DNA of 64,000 bases from Marilutibacter chinensis (GTDB taxonomy: Bacteria; Pseudomonadota; Gammaproteobacteria; Xanthomonadales; Xanthomonadaceae). A model generated the notes under the pieces. That model saw only the letters and a program-made list of their open reading frames with translations, did not search any database and was not told the origin of the DNA. Numbering within the stretch: the stretch's first letter is position 1; each line of letters starts with the position of its first letter. Shown piece by piece: positions 34,258-47,224 of the stretch. The position numbers and the translations under genes are program-made. Where the stretch lies: contig NZ_JAKJPO010000018.1 in NCBI RefSeq assembly GCF_021725675.1, positions 1-64,000 of the forward strand, written 5' to 3'.

Positions 34258-37200
34258 TCATCTCGAGAACCCCAGCCACGGGTGATGCCGCCATCCTTGC
34301 TCGCTGTGCGGAACCTCCACCGCCGCCAGCCGTTCAGCGCAGTGGCGCAGCGCCAGGTCGAGGTGTTCGGCCTGCTCGGCGAGCAACGCCATCAGGTCGA
34401 ACTCGCCCCATGGGGTGATGCGCTGCCCAATCGCCAGCTTCGCCTCGTGGCGCTGGCTGCGGTCGATCGGGACGTAGAGATTCCAACCGCGATGGCCGGG
34501 GTCGTCCTCGATGCGATGCAGAACCAGATACTCCTCGTCCTCATCCGGCAGGAAGACCAGACTGGCCTTGCGCAGGGTGTCCTCGCGGAACGGCTGCTGT
34601 TGAGGCAGTACGCCGGTCAGGGTCGCCTGCGGGTACTGCCATGACCAGGCGGCTTCATCTCGCCCCATGGGCGCGCCCTCGGATGGCGCCAGTGCGTCGG
34701 GCAAGCGCTGCCTGGGCAGCATGCCGGCTGCGATGCGTGCCTGCTCCAGGTCCACCAGCCGCTCGCGACTGGCCCATTCCGCTTCCGGACGGGGCCGAAT
34801 GCGCGGCAGCGCGGTGAGCGTCCGGTACTCGTCGGGCGATAGCAGCCGGTTCAGGCGGTGGCTGCGCAGGCGGAAGCGATGGCTGTCGTCGTGCCGCTCG
34901 AAGCCGGGACGGACGAACACGGGGGCAGGATGGCCATTGGCCAGCGTCCTATCTTCCAACGATTTCAGATTGCGCTCGAATATCAGCATGTTGGATCGCT
35001 CGGCTGGTTGGCCACGATGCCGCTGCACGCGCCCGGCAAGTTGGATCAGCGAGCGCATGGAGGAAGGTTCGGCCACGGCCCAATCGGCGTCCCAGTCGCG
35101 GCCGACCTCACAGACCGGGGAGGCGAGGACGACGAACAGATGATTACGCTCCGGGTGGGCGTCGAGCGCGGCGCGGATGGCCGGCAGGCGGTACACGGCC
35201 TGCGCGTCGCCGCGCCGGTTGAATACGGTGTCGAGTTGGCGCTCGATGGCCGAGCGCTGCACCAGCGGAAAACGAGCGTGATAGACGCACAGGTGGATGC
35301 GTGTGTTCTCCGGTGCGCCGAGCGCGTACAGCGCCTGGGCCACGTCGAACAGAGGGTCGATGTTGGCCATGCGTACCAGCCCGAAGCTGACGCACTTGCC
35401 GCTGACGGGATCAGTTTCCGCATGGGCTTCGTGCAGGCGCAGGCAGGACTCGCGGATATGTTCGGCGAACTTGGCGCGGGTCTTCTCCTTAGACCCGCCC
35501 GCGGCGATATCCAGTGCGACCAGTTCGGCGCGTCGGAGCGGTTCGGCCTTCTCCAGCCGCGCCGTCCGCTTCTCGACGAATTGCATGTGTTGGCTGGCGA
35601 AGGCGGCCGCATCGGTGCTGGTGGCCGTCCGCACGCCGAATTCGTCCGTCCATAGGCAGGGCACCTCGATCCGCTCCGTGTGCTGCCCGCCTCCGGTGCC
35701 GCGATTCCGCCGGTACTGAAGGCGCCCGGCCCGGTAGGCGAGGAACATGCCTTCCACCAATGCCGGCGGCAGCGTGGCCGAGGACAGCACTACCCGCGTG
35801 CCAAGGAGGCCGGCCCAATGCACCAGCCGGGTCAACGCAGGCAGATCGTCCAGGTCGTAATCATCCAACTCGTCCAGGACCAGATCCGCGCTCATCAGCC
35901 GAAACATTGGCGCGATCTGGCGACCGGCGCGCAGCGACTCGGTGGCCGGCACTATGTGGTCCACCGTGCAGACCAGCATCGGAGCCGACAGCAGCCTGCG
36001 GATATCGGGGTCGTGCAGGGCGCGCGCGAGCAATGGGTGGTCAGCGGTGACGCCTTCGTAGAGCACGTGGCTGTCTTCCTCGATCAGGTCCTGCACCGAT
36101 GCCGAGCCATGCGCTTCGGCCTTCTGTTCGTAGTATTCGAACAGGGCGCGGCTGGCAGTCCCGCCCACGTGGATCGCCAGTTCGTCCTCGCCCAGGTGCA
36201 GGTCGGTGCGATAGCTGCGACCGGTCTGCAGTGTCAGCGTGCGCAAGCCCAGGGCATAGGTGGCGCGCAGTCCCTGCTGGGGGTCGGCGAGCGCATAGAG
36301 GATCCGTGCATTGGCCAGTGTCTTGCCGCAGCCGGTAGAGGCCATGTTGACGATGAAGGCGCCGTTCTCGCGCGCGGATTCCCGCAGCGAGACGGCGGCA
36401 TCGGCAGCCTTGTCCTGCCAAGAGAAGCGCGGATCGGCGCTGCGCTTGCGCAGGCCACGATGGTTGGCCAGGCGCGGCAGGTAGCGTTCGAAGCCTGGCA
36501 AGGCATGGGCGACGAGGCCGGCGTCACGCGTCACGCCGAGCAGGTGTTCCAGCAGGGACTGTTTGAGATGCGTGCGGTCGTGGCGATCCCGCCATGTATT
36601 GGCGAACAGGGTTTGTTCCTTCTGCACGAACGGTCGCCGTGCAGGGACAGGACAGCCTTGGCCATCCACGCCAAGGCTGGAGTAGTGATGGTCCGCCAAC
36701 ATCAGGCTAAGGCGGGCCAAGTGCATGACGTAGGTATTGTCCAACCACTCGGCATCGCGTCGCCCGCGCAGCTCCAGCAGGCGCCTTGCCAGGCGGGCGG
36801 CCTGCGCTCGCCACGACGGTTCGACCACCGGCAGCGGGCCCGCGGGTTGCCAGTACCGTTCCACGTGCTTGGGTTCGGCTGGCTGGCGGATTTCGTTCCA
36901 GTCGTGCGCGACCTGCTGCAGCGGCGTTTTCAGCCATGAGGCGTTGAACTGGCGCGAACGCTTGCCAAGCCAGTCCTGGGTACCATCGTCCTTCTCGGCA
37001 GGCACTACAGGAAGGCGATGGTGGGTCACGACCAGCCAGGCCACGGCGGCGGCCAGCGGCGGTAGGTTGCGGAAGGGATATCGGTCGATCGCATCCAGAC
37101 CATCGCGCTGGTAGCGGCCGGGCCCGATCCAGTCCTGCTCGTTGAAGGCATCCGGATCGGCCAGCCGACGCAGCCAGTCTTCGTCGCCATCCTGGCCGAC

Positions 37201-37677
37201 GAAGGCCAGGAACAGACGCAGCGAAACCCACTCGTGCCGGTACAGGTTCCGTTCCAGCAACTTTCCGCGCAGGCGCTGCTGGAACGCAATGCTGGCCTTG
37301 CCAAGATCGTGCAACAGCGCCGCCAGTTGCGCCAACAGGCGGATATCCTCGGCTGTATGCCAGTCGTTCTCGTCCTCGCGTCGCAGCACGTCGCGGATGG
37401 TGGTGTTGGTGGGCACAGCGCCCTCGGAATTGAAGCGGCGCGCGTCGCCGACTATCCACAACAATTCGCTGTGGTCACGTCCACGGAGCCAGTGACAGGC
37501 GACGGCCGTATTCTTTCGTGCGGTGCGACGCAGCAACTTGCGTAGAGTGTCGAGGCCCGCGCCAGTGATCGGCGTTTGCCATGTGCGGTCGCCACGGCGC
37601 TCGGCAAACTGGTCGAGGATGCGCCGGGTCTCGGTCAAGGCTCGCTTGTCGCATTGGGAGATCAGCAGAACGTTCAT
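34258..37677 (-). CDS. cas3: Cas2-Cas3 fusion nuclease-helicase (type I-F)
   Basis: A 1139-residue protein. Residues 1-95 are the Cas2-like domain ([20 protein letters not shown]). The HD nuclease has LHDLGK with His123-Asp124, THH at 218-220 and the ADHHYS motif near 329. The helicase has its P-loop ASTGCGKT at 446-453, DELD at 602-605 and the SSAT motif at 632-635. It joins Cas1 for spacer integration and, when recruited by the Csy complex, unwinds and shreds target DNA. All catalytic motifs seen are intact. Its ATG overlaps the cas1 stop (ATGA), so adaptation proteins are translated in step. Confidence 0.97.
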   Translation of the reverse strand: MNVLLISQCDKRALTETRRILDQFAERRGDRTWQTPITGAGLDTLRKLLRRTARKNTAVACHWLRGRDHSELLWIVGDARRFNSEGAVPTNTTIRDVLRREDENDWHTAEDIRLLAQLAALLHDLGKASIAFQQRLRGKLLERNLYRHEWVSLRLFLAFVGQDGDEDWLRRLADPDAFNEQDWIGPGRYQRDGLDAIDRYPFRNLPPLAAAVAWLVVTHHRLPVVPAEKDDGTQDWLGKRSRQFNASWLKTPLQQVAHDWNEIRQPAEPKHVERYWQPAGPLPVVEPSWRAQAARLARRLLELRGRRDAEWLDNTYVMHLARLSLMLADHHYSSLGVDGQGCPVPARRPFVQKEQTLFANTWRDRHDRTHLKQSLLEHLLGVTRDAGLVAHALPGFERYLPRLANHRGLRKRSADPRFSWQDKAADAAVSLRESARENGAFIVNMASTGCGKTLANARILYALADPQQGLRATYALGLRTLTLQTGRSYRTDLHLGEDELAIHVGGTASRALFEYYEQKAEAHGSASVQDLIEEDSHVLYEGVTADHPLLARALHDPDIRRLLSAPMLVCTVDHIVPATESLRAGRQIAPMFRLMSADLVLDELDDYDLDDLPALTRLVHWAGLLGTRVVLSSATLPPALVEGMFLAYRAGRLQYRRNRGTGGGQHTERIEVPCLWTDEFGVRTATSTDAAAFASQHMQFVEKRTARLEKAEPLRRAELVALDIAAGGSKEKTRAKFAEHIRESCLRLHEAHAETDPVSGKCVSFGLVRMANIDPLFDVAQALYALGAPENTRIHLCVYHARFPLVQRSAIERQLDTVFNRRGDAQAVYRLPAIRAALDAHPERNHLFVVLASPVCEVGRDWDADWAVAEPSSMRSLIQLAGRVQRHRGQPAERSNMLIFERNLKSLEDRTLANGHPAPVFVRPGFERHDDSHRFRLRSHRLNRLLSPDEYRTLTALPRIRPRPEAEWASRERLVDLEQARIAAGMLPRQRLPDALAPSEGAPMGRDEAAWSWQYPQATLTGVLPQQQPFREDTLRKASLVFLPDEDEEYLVLHRIEDDPGHRGWNLYVPIDRSQRHEAKLAIGQRITPWGEFDLMALLAEQAEHLDLALRHCAERLAAVEVPHSEQGWRHHPWLGFSR

Positions 37678-38648
37678 GCCGTCTTGCCCGCGATCTCCAG
37701 GGCGACGGCCTTGATGGTGTCGATCATGAAATCCAGCGATTCGCTGCGTGTGAGCGATTCGATGCAGCCGCGCCTGAACTCCTGTTCATCGTCGCCGCGC
37801 ATCGCCGACAGAAACGCCTGTGGCAGGATGCTGGCGTCCTTGATCAGATCGGCCGTGTCGAAGACCAGGCCGCCGCGCCGGGTCTTGCCATGCAGCACCG
37901 CCAAGCCGTGCGGCAGACCAAGCACCCAGGTGGCGGTGGCACCCAGGCCATAGGCCAGATAGTTGCCATGGTCGAGGAAGCGATTGGCCGGATCACTGCC
38001 AGTGCCGCGCTTGGCGCGGGTGAAGTCACCGTAGCCGACGGTGTCCACCGCCAGCTTGAACAGCGCCTTGGTCAACCGGGCTTCCTCGGTGAGGAGAGCG
38101 GTGTTGTCCTGCGCAAGCTCGATCTGCCTTTCGGTGCGCTGCAGCAGCTCGTCCAGGCGTCCGGGGTCCGCCCCGAAACCGGCGTCGCGCAGGTGCCGGT
38201 GCGTCCATTGCTGGCGCAGTCTTGCCACCCGCGAACGCTGGAACGCTTTGGCCGCGCACAGGCGCAAGTCGTCGTCGAACCAGAACTTCACCCACGCCTG
38301 CAGGTACTCGGTGGGCCGGTATTCACTCTGCGGCGAGAGCCAGGAGACGTCCACGTCGACTTCGTTGGCGGAGAACAGGGGCGTTCCGCCGCCGCCACAG
38401 AACCCCACCAGCACGCCGGCCTTGGCCAGCTCGCGCATCGCCGCCTGGGTGATGGACGTGCCGATGCCGAGCAACACGGTGGTGGTGTTGGCGATCGGTA
38501 TGTTCCAGTAAAGCTTGCGTTTGCCCTGATCGGTGACGTACTCGACCCGGCCGCCGTTGACCAGTACGCGGCAATGTTCCAGGTAGTACAGATTCGCGCG
38601 CTTGGAGTGCAGGATCGTTTTCAGGTCGGACGGCGACAAATCTTCCAT
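37674..38648 (-). CDS. cas1: CRISPR integrase Cas1 (type I-F)
   Basis: A 324-residue Cas1 of the Ypest subtype, starting [20 protein letters not shown]. The metal-binding residues are Glu189 in LTEEARL, His253 in VLHGK, and Asp264 and Asp267 in FDTAD; all keep the spacing of Pseudomonas Cas1. It integrates new spacers at the leader end together with Cas2-3. The start at 38648 is chosen because GAGGGA lies six bases before it and homology begins there; 25 more upstream in-frame residues look non-coding. It is the first gene of the cas operon. Confidence 0.97.
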   Translation of the reverse strand: MEDLSPSDLKTILHSKRANLYYLEHCRVLVNGGRVEYVTDQGKRKLYWNIPIANTTTVLLGIGTSITQAAMRELAKAGVLVGFCGGGGTPLFSANEVDVDVSWLSPQSEYRPTEYLQAWVKFWFDDDLRLCAAKAFQRSRVARLRQQWTHRHLRDAGFGADPGRLDELLQRTERQIELAQDNTALLTEEARLTKALFKLAVDTVGYGDFTRAKRGTGSDPANRFLDHGNYLAYGLGATATWVLGLPHGLAVLHGKTRRGGLVFDTADLIKDASILPQAFLSAMRGDDEQEFRRGCIESLTRSESLDFMIDTIKAVALEIAGKTA

Positions 38649-41202
<2,554 letters not shown>

Positions 41203-41232
41203 CCTCCACACGGCGATCTCCGGCAACGCAGG

Positions 41233-41255
41233 GGCCCGGCACCGCTGGGCCTTTT
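41233..41255 (+). terminator. Terminator after icd
   Basis: GGCCCGGC (41233-41240) pairs with GCTGGGCC (41244-41251) through one G-T pair, with a three-base loop. Four T residues follow. It starts 30 bases after the icd stop. Confidence 0.85.
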
Positions 41256-41292
41256 CGTGTCCGCACACCAACCGCCGCGAATGCCGGCGGCG

Positions 41293-42366
41293 TCACTGGA
41301 CGTACGGTGCGTCCGCGTTGCGCGCGCGTTCGCGGGCACGCTCGCGGAACAGCTGCTCGGCTTTCTCCTCGCTCATCTGGAACTTCGGCGCGACGTGCGG
41401 CAGCAGCAGCCGCAGCCACGCGCTGCTGACCCGGCGTGCCTCCTCCGGGCATTGCCGGGCACGCGCCTCGGGCAGGTCTCCGCCGGTGACCACGTCGAGG
41501 TAGCGGGCCGGGTCGCTGCCGTACAGCAGGCACTGCAGGTTGAAATAGCGCTGCTCGCCGAGCGCGTGCGCGTCGGCATAGGCATCGAGGTTGTACTGAC
41601 CGGTGCTGCGGACCAGGAACCAGTGCGAGGCCATCCGCAGGTTCTCGGCGACCGTCGCCGAGGATTCGTCGATGCCGGCGAAGCGCAGCATCAACGTGGT
41701 CGCCAGCTGGTCGACCGCGTCCTCCTCGCGCCCGGTGATCGGGATCTCCAGCATCGTGATCAGCGCATGGCCGGTCTCGTGCAACAGGATGAAGCGCACG
41801 TTGGCGTCGAGATACCTCTGCGCGAACGCGTCGGCATCGGCACCCTCGATGCCGTTCTGCGCGGCCAGTTCGAGGCCACGCTCGCGCAGCACCCGCATGG
41901 TCTCGTAGCAGAGCACCACCTCGCCGCGCGGGTCGGAATAGAACGCGTTGATCTCGCCGCATTCGGCGGTCACGAAGCGGATCGGCCGCGGCAGCACGAA
42001 CATGCCGTCGATGGCCTGGATCTCCGGCTGATGCCGGAACAGGTCGCCGTCCACGGCCTCGCGGTGGAACGGCGCGAGCGCCGGGCTCTTCGGCTCGCGG
42101 TACGTGTAGGCGAACTCGACGCCGCCGGCCTTGTTCTCGGATGCGGGGGCCTCCTCGATCCGCAACGGCCTGAGCGCCGCCAGCTCCCGCTCCAGCTGTT
42201 CCCGCGCGGCGGCCTCGCCGGCCACGCGGCCTTCCTCGCGCGCCTGTCCGCGCACCGCCTCGATCGTCGCGGCCCGCTGCCGGGCGGCCAGCAGCGAATA
42301 GCCGAACGCACCGGTCACCAGGCCGAGTGCCAGCGTCAGCAGCAGGATCAGGGTTCGTGAGGACAT
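41293..42366 (-). CDS. DUF4344 putative metallopeptidase, membrane-anchored
   Basis: A 357-residue protein with an N-terminal membrane anchor (LILLLTLALGLVTGAFGYSLL) and a coiled, Glu/Arg-rich stretch to residue 70. The catalytic domain carries the zinc motif HETGH (HExxH) in ILLHETGHALITMLEIP, followed by a possible third ligand in GREEDAVDQLAT and the IRFVTAECGEINAFY motif with a conserved Cys. This is the DUF4344 pattern. The active site would face the periplasm. Substrate unknown. It is monocistronic. Confidence 0.82.
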   Translation of the reverse strand: MSSRTLILLLTLALGLVTGAFGYSLLAARQRAATIEAVRGQAREEGRVAGEAAAREQLERELAALRPLRIEEAPASENKAGGVEFAYTYREPKSPALAPFHREAVDGDLFRHQPEIQAIDGMFVLPRPIRFVTAECGEINAFYSDPRGEVVLCYETMRVLRERGLELAAQNGIEGADADAFAQRYLDANVRFILLHETGHALITMLEIPITGREEDAVDQLATTLMLRFAGIDESSATVAENLRMASHWFLVRSTGQYNLDAYADAHALGEQRYFNLQCLLYGSDPARYLDVVTGGDLPEARARQCPEEARRVSSAWLRLLLPHVAPKFQMSEEKAEQLFRERARERARNADAPYVQ

Positions 42367-42465
42367 CGGCTCCCCGGCATGCGCGCCCCCGGTGCATCCG
42401 GCATCCGGCGGTGGTGCTTGACGGGGATCGTACCGGACCGGCTCCGCAGGCGGAACGGGAGGCGC

Positions 42466-44166
42466 TCAGCCGGACGCGCGGACGCAGCCGCGGAACAGGT
42501 CGAGTCCAGGATCGTATTCGGGTGTCGTCACCTGCATCAGCCCGAGCACCGAACTGAACAGGTTGTCGTGGCTGGCCGGCTTGATCGCCCGCCTGCGCAG
42601 GCAGCCGACATCGAGACCGCGACTGGCAACGAGGCCGGGGGAGAACCACATCACCATCGGCACCCGGGTCTGCACCTTGGGCGCGATCGCGTACGGCAGC
42701 CCGTGCAGGTAGACGCCGTCCTCGCCGAGCGACTCGCCGTGGTCGGACAGGTAGACCAGTGCGGTGTCGTGGGTGGCGTCGGCCTGCAGGCGGGCGATCA
42801 GCCCGGCCAGCACAGCGTCGGTGTAGCGGATCGCGTTGTCGTAGGCATTGACGATCTGCGAGCGGTTGCAACGGACCAGTTCCTCGCTGGTGCAATCGGG
42901 CAGATACGCGCGGGCATCGGGCGGATAGCGCTTGAAGTAGGCCGGGCCGTGGTTGCCGAGCATGTGCAGGACCACGACCTGGTCCGCGTCGCCCCCGGCG
43001 AGCGCGGCGTCCAGCCCCCCCATGAGAATCCCGTCCAGGCAATGATCGCCATCGCACAGCTGCGGATCATCCGCATGCGCCAGCGAGGTGTAGGCCAGGC
43101 TTTCGCAGACGCCCTTGCATCCGCTCTGGTTGTCGAACCAGTGGGTCGCGATGCCGGCATGTTCCAGCACGTGCAGCAGCGACTCGGAGTTCTCGATCCG
43201 GCGCTTGTCGTAGTCGGCGCGACCGATGTTCGAGAACATGCAAGGAAGCGATACCTCGGTGTTGGAGCCGCACGCGGTCACGTTGCCGAAGTTGACCGGG
43301 TCGATCCGCCGCAGTGCCGGCGTGGTGTCGCGCGCATAGCCGTTCAGGCCCCAGTTCCGGGCGCGTACGGTTTCGCCGACGACCAGCACCAGCAACCGCG
43401 GTTTGGCGCCCGCCGGCCGGCCGACGACCCTGGCCTGCCGACCCACCGGTGTTCTCGGCCCTTCGGGGTCGCGATGGTCTTCCACGGCGACCCGGACCAG
43501 CGAGACCAGGTAGTTGCCCGGCGTGATCAAGTGGCGCAGCTCGCGATGATTGCGCATCAGCGAGGACGTGGTCTGGAACGACACCAGGATCGCGCCAGCG
43601 GCCAGCAGCACGGCAAGCGCGATGCTGCCGGCGCGGATCAGCAGGGAGCGGCGCCACGTGCGGCGCCGGATTCGTACCCGCAGTACCAGCAGCGCCGGCA
43701 GCAGGCCGCGCAGCAGCAGGTCCGGCAACAGGCTGGACGTCACCAGCTCGCCGGACTCGGCGCCGTCGGTATGCAGGATGTTGCGGATCATGTCGGTGTC
43801 GAAATACACGGTGTAGTCGCGCATGAAATGCGTCGCGAGCGCGCCGCTCAGCAGCAACGCGATCAACACCGGTTTCGCCGTCCAGCGGGTGAACAGCATG
43901 CCCAGCAGGATGAAGTGCAGGGCGACTATCGCGACGAACAGACCGACGCCCGCGATCCAGCCGTCGCTCCCCTGCAGCCCGCCGCTGTCGATCGCCGCGG
44001 AAAAGAATGGAAGATTGAAGGCGGCGGCGAAGTACAGGCTGGCCAGCAGGGCGAGCTGTTCGCTGCCCAGGCTCACGCCCAGCCGCCGCCACGGGCCGCG
44101 CCACGCGGCCAGAATCGGCCCGGCGACCGCCGGGAACGTTGGCCGCGCGGAACCGACCGCGCTCAT
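42466..44166 (-). CDS. eptA: Lipid A phosphoethanolamine transferase, EptA/MCR type
   Basis: A 566-residue inner-membrane enzyme: five N-terminal membrane helices, then a periplasmic sulfatase-fold domain. Conserved blocks are VVGETVRARNWGLNGY, ACGSNTEVSLPCMFS with the nucleophilic Thr, HMLGNHGPAYFKRYP and YLSDHGESLGEDGVYLHG. It transfers phosphoethanolamine from phosphatidylethanolamine to lipid A, which lowers surface charge and gives resistance to cationic peptides such as polymyxin. Its ATG overlaps the stop of the PAP2 gene. The nearby divergent two-component system is the likely regulator. Confidence 0.9.
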   Translation of the reverse strand: MSAVGSARPTFPAVAGPILAAWRGPWRRLGVSLGSEQLALLASLYFAAAFNLPFFSAAIDSGGLQGSDGWIAGVGLFVAIVALHFILLGMLFTRWTAKPVLIALLLSGALATHFMRDYTVYFDTDMIRNILHTDGAESGELVTSSLLPDLLLRGLLPALLVLRVRIRRRTWRRSLLIRAGSIALAVLLAAGAILVSFQTTSSLMRNHRELRHLITPGNYLVSLVRVAVEDHRDPEGPRTPVGRQARVVGRPAGAKPRLLVLVVGETVRARNWGLNGYARDTTPALRRIDPVNFGNVTACGSNTEVSLPCMFSNIGRADYDKRRIENSESLLHVLEHAGIATHWFDNQSGCKGVCESLAYTSLAHADDPQLCDGDHCLDGILMGGLDAALAGGDADQVVVLHMLGNHGPAYFKRYPPDARAYLPDCTSEELVRCNRSQIVNAYDNAIRYTDAVLAGLIARLQADATHDTALVYLSDHGESLGEDGVYLHGLPYAIAPKVQTRVPMVMWFSPGLVASRGLDVGCLRRRAIKPASHDNLFSSVLGLMQVTTPEYDPGLDLFRGCVRASG

Positions 44167-44969
44167 GCCGGCGCCCTCGCGGATGCGAGCTGCCGCGGCC
44201 AGAACGCCAGATACAGTCCGAGTGCGACGAACCAGCAGATCGCCGCGGTCCACACGTCATGCGACAGGAAGTGGGCCCCTCGCAGTTGCTGGGCGATGCC
44301 GAACGCCAGCCCCATTGCCAGCCCAAACGCCAGCCCGGCGTGGCGTGCACGCGGCCACGCGACGCGCAGGAAGAAGTACGACGCCAGCCACGCATAGCCT
44401 CCGCTTGCGTGCCCGGCAGGAAAGCAGGCCGCCACCGGCAACTCCGGAGGCCGTGCCGTCAGCAGCCCGATCATCGGCAGGCGTCCGCCGTAGCGACTCA
44501 AGTCCCACGGGCAGTCCATGGCGGTGACGCCTTTCAACAGCGAAACCGCGGCAGCGGCGCCGGCGGTCGCCAGCAGCAGATAGCCCAGCGGCCTGCGCAG
44601 CGGCGCCCAGCCGCCATGCAGGCACGCGGCCAGCCACGCCGCCAGCATCGTCAGCCACAACAACGCACTCAGGTTGCGGCCGCCCAGGTGGAGCACCTGC
44701 CGGGTCATCCAGGCCTCGCGCAATGCCCAGCGACCGCCCTCCCAGGCATACAGCCGGTCGGCCAGCCACAGGTCGCCGTTCCCGGCCATCGTCGCCGTCA
44801 CCAGCACGACGAAGGCCAGCAGCGGCCAAGCCGCGTGGCGACGCAGGAACCCCGGTGCATGCGGCATCGGCTGCAGCGCGCGCATTCCGTCCGTGGACGG
44901 CCGCCATCCCGGCGCGGGCCAAGCGGAGCCGACGCCTCGGGGGTCTTGCAGTCGCGGATCGGAAGACAT
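44163..44969 (-). CDS. PAP2-family membrane phosphatase (LpxE/PgpB-like)
   Basis: A 268-residue protein with about six membrane helices and the PAP2 signature blocks CFPAGHASGGYAW (catalytic His) and LRGAHFLSHDVWTA (His/Asp pair); the first block, near LLKGVTAMDCPWDL, has the Lys. Enzymes of this type remove phosphate from lipid A, undecaprenyl diphosphate or phosphatidylglycerol phosphate. Coupling to eptA by a four-base overlap suggests it either prepares lipid A or recycles the lipid by-product. Its N-terminal 35 residues are poorly conserved-looking, and a later ATG (M29 or M35) may be the true start. Confidence 0.85.
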   Translation of the reverse strand: MSSDPRLQDPRGVGSAWPAPGWRPSTDGMRALQPMPHAPGFLRRHAAWPLLAFVVLVTATMAGNGDLWLADRLYAWEGGRWALREAWMTRQVLHLGGRNLSALLWLTMLAAWLAACLHGGWAPLRRPLGYLLLATAGAAAAVSLLKGVTAMDCPWDLSRYGGRLPMIGLLTARPPELPVAACFPAGHASGGYAWLASYFFLRVAWPRARHAGLAFGLAMGLAFGIAQQLRGAHFLSHDVWTAAICWFVALGLYLAFWPRQLASARAPA

Positions 44970-45178
44970 GCGGGGCGGTGCGTTGGATGGCAGCGGAAAC
45001 CGCGTGCATCCTCATTGCCGCGATGTCGGACAAAGGTCGGAGCCGGATTCGCCTGGCGTTAACCGTTCAGGATTCCGACGTGTTTCCGACATCCCGCCGG
45101 CCAGGCTGGAGGCGGTCGGCTCGCGCCGATGGGTGCGACCGCCCGACAATGGCACGAGCCCGGTCCCCAGGAGTCCCG

Positions 45179-45880
45179 ATGCGCCTGCTGGTGGTGGAAG
45201 ACAACCGCAGCCTGATGTCCAACCTCTTCGAGTATTTCGAGGCGCGCGGCCATCACCTCGACGCGGCACCCGACGGTGTCACCGGCCTCCACCTGGCGGT
45301 GACCCAGGATTTCGACGCGATCGTGCTCGACTGGATGTTGCCGAGGATGGATGGCCCCACGGTGGTCGCGGCGCTGCGCGATGCCGGGCACGAGGTGCCG
45401 GTGCTGATGCTGACCGCGCGCGGGGAGCTGCCCGACAAGATCGCCGGCTTCCGCGCCGGCGCCGACGACTACCTGACCAAGCCCTTCGAACTGGCAGAGC
45501 TCGAAATACGGCTGGAGGCGCTGGTCGCGCGTGCGCGCGGCCGCCGCCAGCCCCGCGTGCTCCGGGTCGGCGATCTGAGGCTGGATCTCGACACCCTGGA
45601 GGCAAGTCGCGGAGGACGGCCGCTGCACCTGTATCCTGCCGGCCGCAAGCTGCTGGAGGTCCTGATGAAGGCCAGTCCCGCCGCGGTACCGCGCGAACGC
45701 CTCGAGCAGGCGCTGTGGGGCGACGACCCGCCCGACGGCGACATGCTGCGTTCGCACGTCTACGAGCTGCGCCGCGCCGTCGACGGCCCGTTCCAGGCCA
45801 AGATGATCCGGACTTTGCCGCGGGTCGGCTACCGGCTCGCGGTACCGACCGCGGGCGAGGAGGACGGCGATGACGAATGA
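45179..45880 (+). CDS. OmpR-family response regulator
   Basis: A 233-residue protein with a receiver domain (acidic pocket VVEDN, phospho-acceptor Asp51 in IVLDWMLP, and YLTKPFE) and a C-terminal winged helix (RERLEQALWGDDPPDGDMLRS-type, ending KMIRTLPRVGYRL). It is the DNA-binding half of a two-component system with the kinase that overlaps it by 11 bases. It is divergent from the PAP2-eptA operon with 209 bases between starts, which suggests direct control of lipid A modification, in the manner of PmrA/BasR or ColR. Confidence 0.93.
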   Translation: MRLLVVEDNRSLMSNLFEYFEARGHHLDAAPDGVTGLHLAVTQDFDAIVLDWMLPRMDGPTVVAALRDAGHEVPVLMLTARGELPDKIAGFRAGADDYLTKPFELAELEIRLEALVARARGRRQPRVLRVGDLRLDLDTLEASRGGRPLHLYPAGRKLLEVLMKASPAAVPRERLEQALWGDDPPDGDMLRSHVYELRRAVDGPFQAKMIRTLPRVGYRLAVPTAGEEDGDDE

Positions 45881-47183
45881 TGGTGGCAGCCGTTCCGCAC
45901 GGCGCCCGAGCCTGCGCAGCAAGATCCTCCTGGCGATGGTCGCGACGATGGCGGTGCTGTCGGTGGCTGTCGTGTTCCAGGGCCTGGCGGTGAACGAGTA
46001 CGTCGAGCGTATCGTCTGGAAGACGCTGCTGGACGGCGAGCTCGACCACCTGCTGCAACGCTATCGGGAAGAACCCGGCTATCGCTGGGTCGACTCCGAC
46101 AACATCTCGCTTTACGGCGGCCCCGGCGGCAACCCGATCCCGCCGGCGCTGGCCGGCTTCGGTCCCGGACTGCACGACGACATCCTGTTCGAAGACCGCG
46201 TCACCGTGCTGCTGGTCCGCGAACTCGTGGAAGGTCCGGTGATGCTGACCCTGGACGCCGAACCGCTGGAAGCGCACGAACGGGAGCTCGCGGCGATGAT
46301 CGTCGCTGCCGCGCTGGTCACCCTGCTGCTGGCGGCGCTGGCGATCGGCTGGAGCGTCAGCCGCCTGATGCGGCCGCTCGACACGATCGCCGCCCGCATC
46401 GGCGCCCTGCGCCCGGACCGCTCCGGTCAACGGCTGCCGGTGCCGGCGGGAGCCAGCCGCGAAGTCGCGCTCATCGCCGAGGCCTTCGACGGCTTCCTCG
46501 AACGCAACGACCGCTTCGTCGAACGCGAACGCGACTTCATCAACCAGGCCAGCCATGAGCTGCGCACGCCGGTCGCGGTCATTGCCGGCGCCACTGCGCT
46601 GGCCCTGCACGAGCCCGGCCTGCCGGATGCCGCTCGCGGCCAGCTCGAACGCATCCGGCGCACCGCGCGCGATGTCGAACAACTGATCTCGCTGCTGCTG
46701 GTGCTGGCCAAGGATCCCGAACGCCTGGCCGCATCCGACGGACCGATCGCATTGGACGCGCTGCTGCCGGTGATCGTCGACGATCACCGGCACCTGGCCG
46801 AGGGCAAGGACCTGACGATCGAGATCGCCGTGCTGCCGCCGTGCACGCTGCGGGCCCCGCTGCCGATCGTGCAGGCGGCGATCGGCAACCTCCTGCGCAA
46901 CGCGATCGAGAACAGCGACCGCGGCCTGATCCGGATCCGGCTGGAGCGGCCGGCACGGGTGGTGATCGAAGACCCCGGACACGGGATGGCGCCGGAGGAG
47001 ATCAGCGCGATCTACGCACGGATGGCCCGTCACGGCGACGGCGGCGGCGGCATCGGGCTGGAGCTGATCGCACGGCTGTGCGAACACCTGCACTGGCGGC
47101 TGGACATCGCCTCCGATCGTGGCCAGGGCACCACCACGGTACTCGACCTCGATACGGCGGATGCCGACGCCGACCCCGCCTGA
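45870..47183 (+). CDS. Sensor histidine kinase
   Basis: A 437-residue membrane kinase with two helices (about 18-37 and 140-160) flanking a periplasmic sensor of about 100 residues. A HAMP-like linker follows, then the phospho-acceptor His229 in FINQASHELRTPVAV and an ATPase domain with NLLRNAIENS (N box), EDPGHGM (G1) and GGGIGLELI (G2). The sensor domain is not recognised. It partners the response regulator whose gene it overlaps, and probably senses envelope stress or cationic peptides given the divergent eptA operon. Confidence 0.93.
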   Translation: MTNDGGSRSARRPSLRSKILLAMVATMAVLSVAVVFQGLAVNEYVERIVWKTLLDGELDHLLQRYREEPGYRWVDSDNISLYGGPGGNPIPPALAGFGPGLHDDILFEDRVTVLLVRELVEGPVMLTLDAEPLEAHERELAAMIVAAALVTLLLAALAIGWSVSRLMRPLDTIAARIGALRPDRSGQRLPVPAGASREVALIAEAFDGFLERNDRFVERERDFINQASHELRTPVAVIAGATALALHEPGLPDAARGQLERIRRTARDVEQLISLLLVLAKDPERLAASDGPIALDALLPVIVDDHRHLAEGKDLTIEIAVLPPCTLRAPLPIVQAAIGNLLRNAIENSDRGLIRIRLERPARVVIEDPGHGMAPEEISAIYARMARHGDGGGGIGLELIARLCEHLHWRLDIASDRGQGTTTVLDLDTADADADPA

Positions 47184-47224
47184 CGTCGGCGGGACGCCCG
47201 CCGCGAAACTGCGCCGCCGCCGGC

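Noticed and set aside
30207-38648. Transposon-associated (Tn7-like) type I-F system
   Set aside because: Those systems lack cas1 and cas2-3 and carry tnsABC and tniQ. Here cas1 and cas2-3 are present and intact, csy1 and csy2 are separate genes, and no transposition gene is visible.
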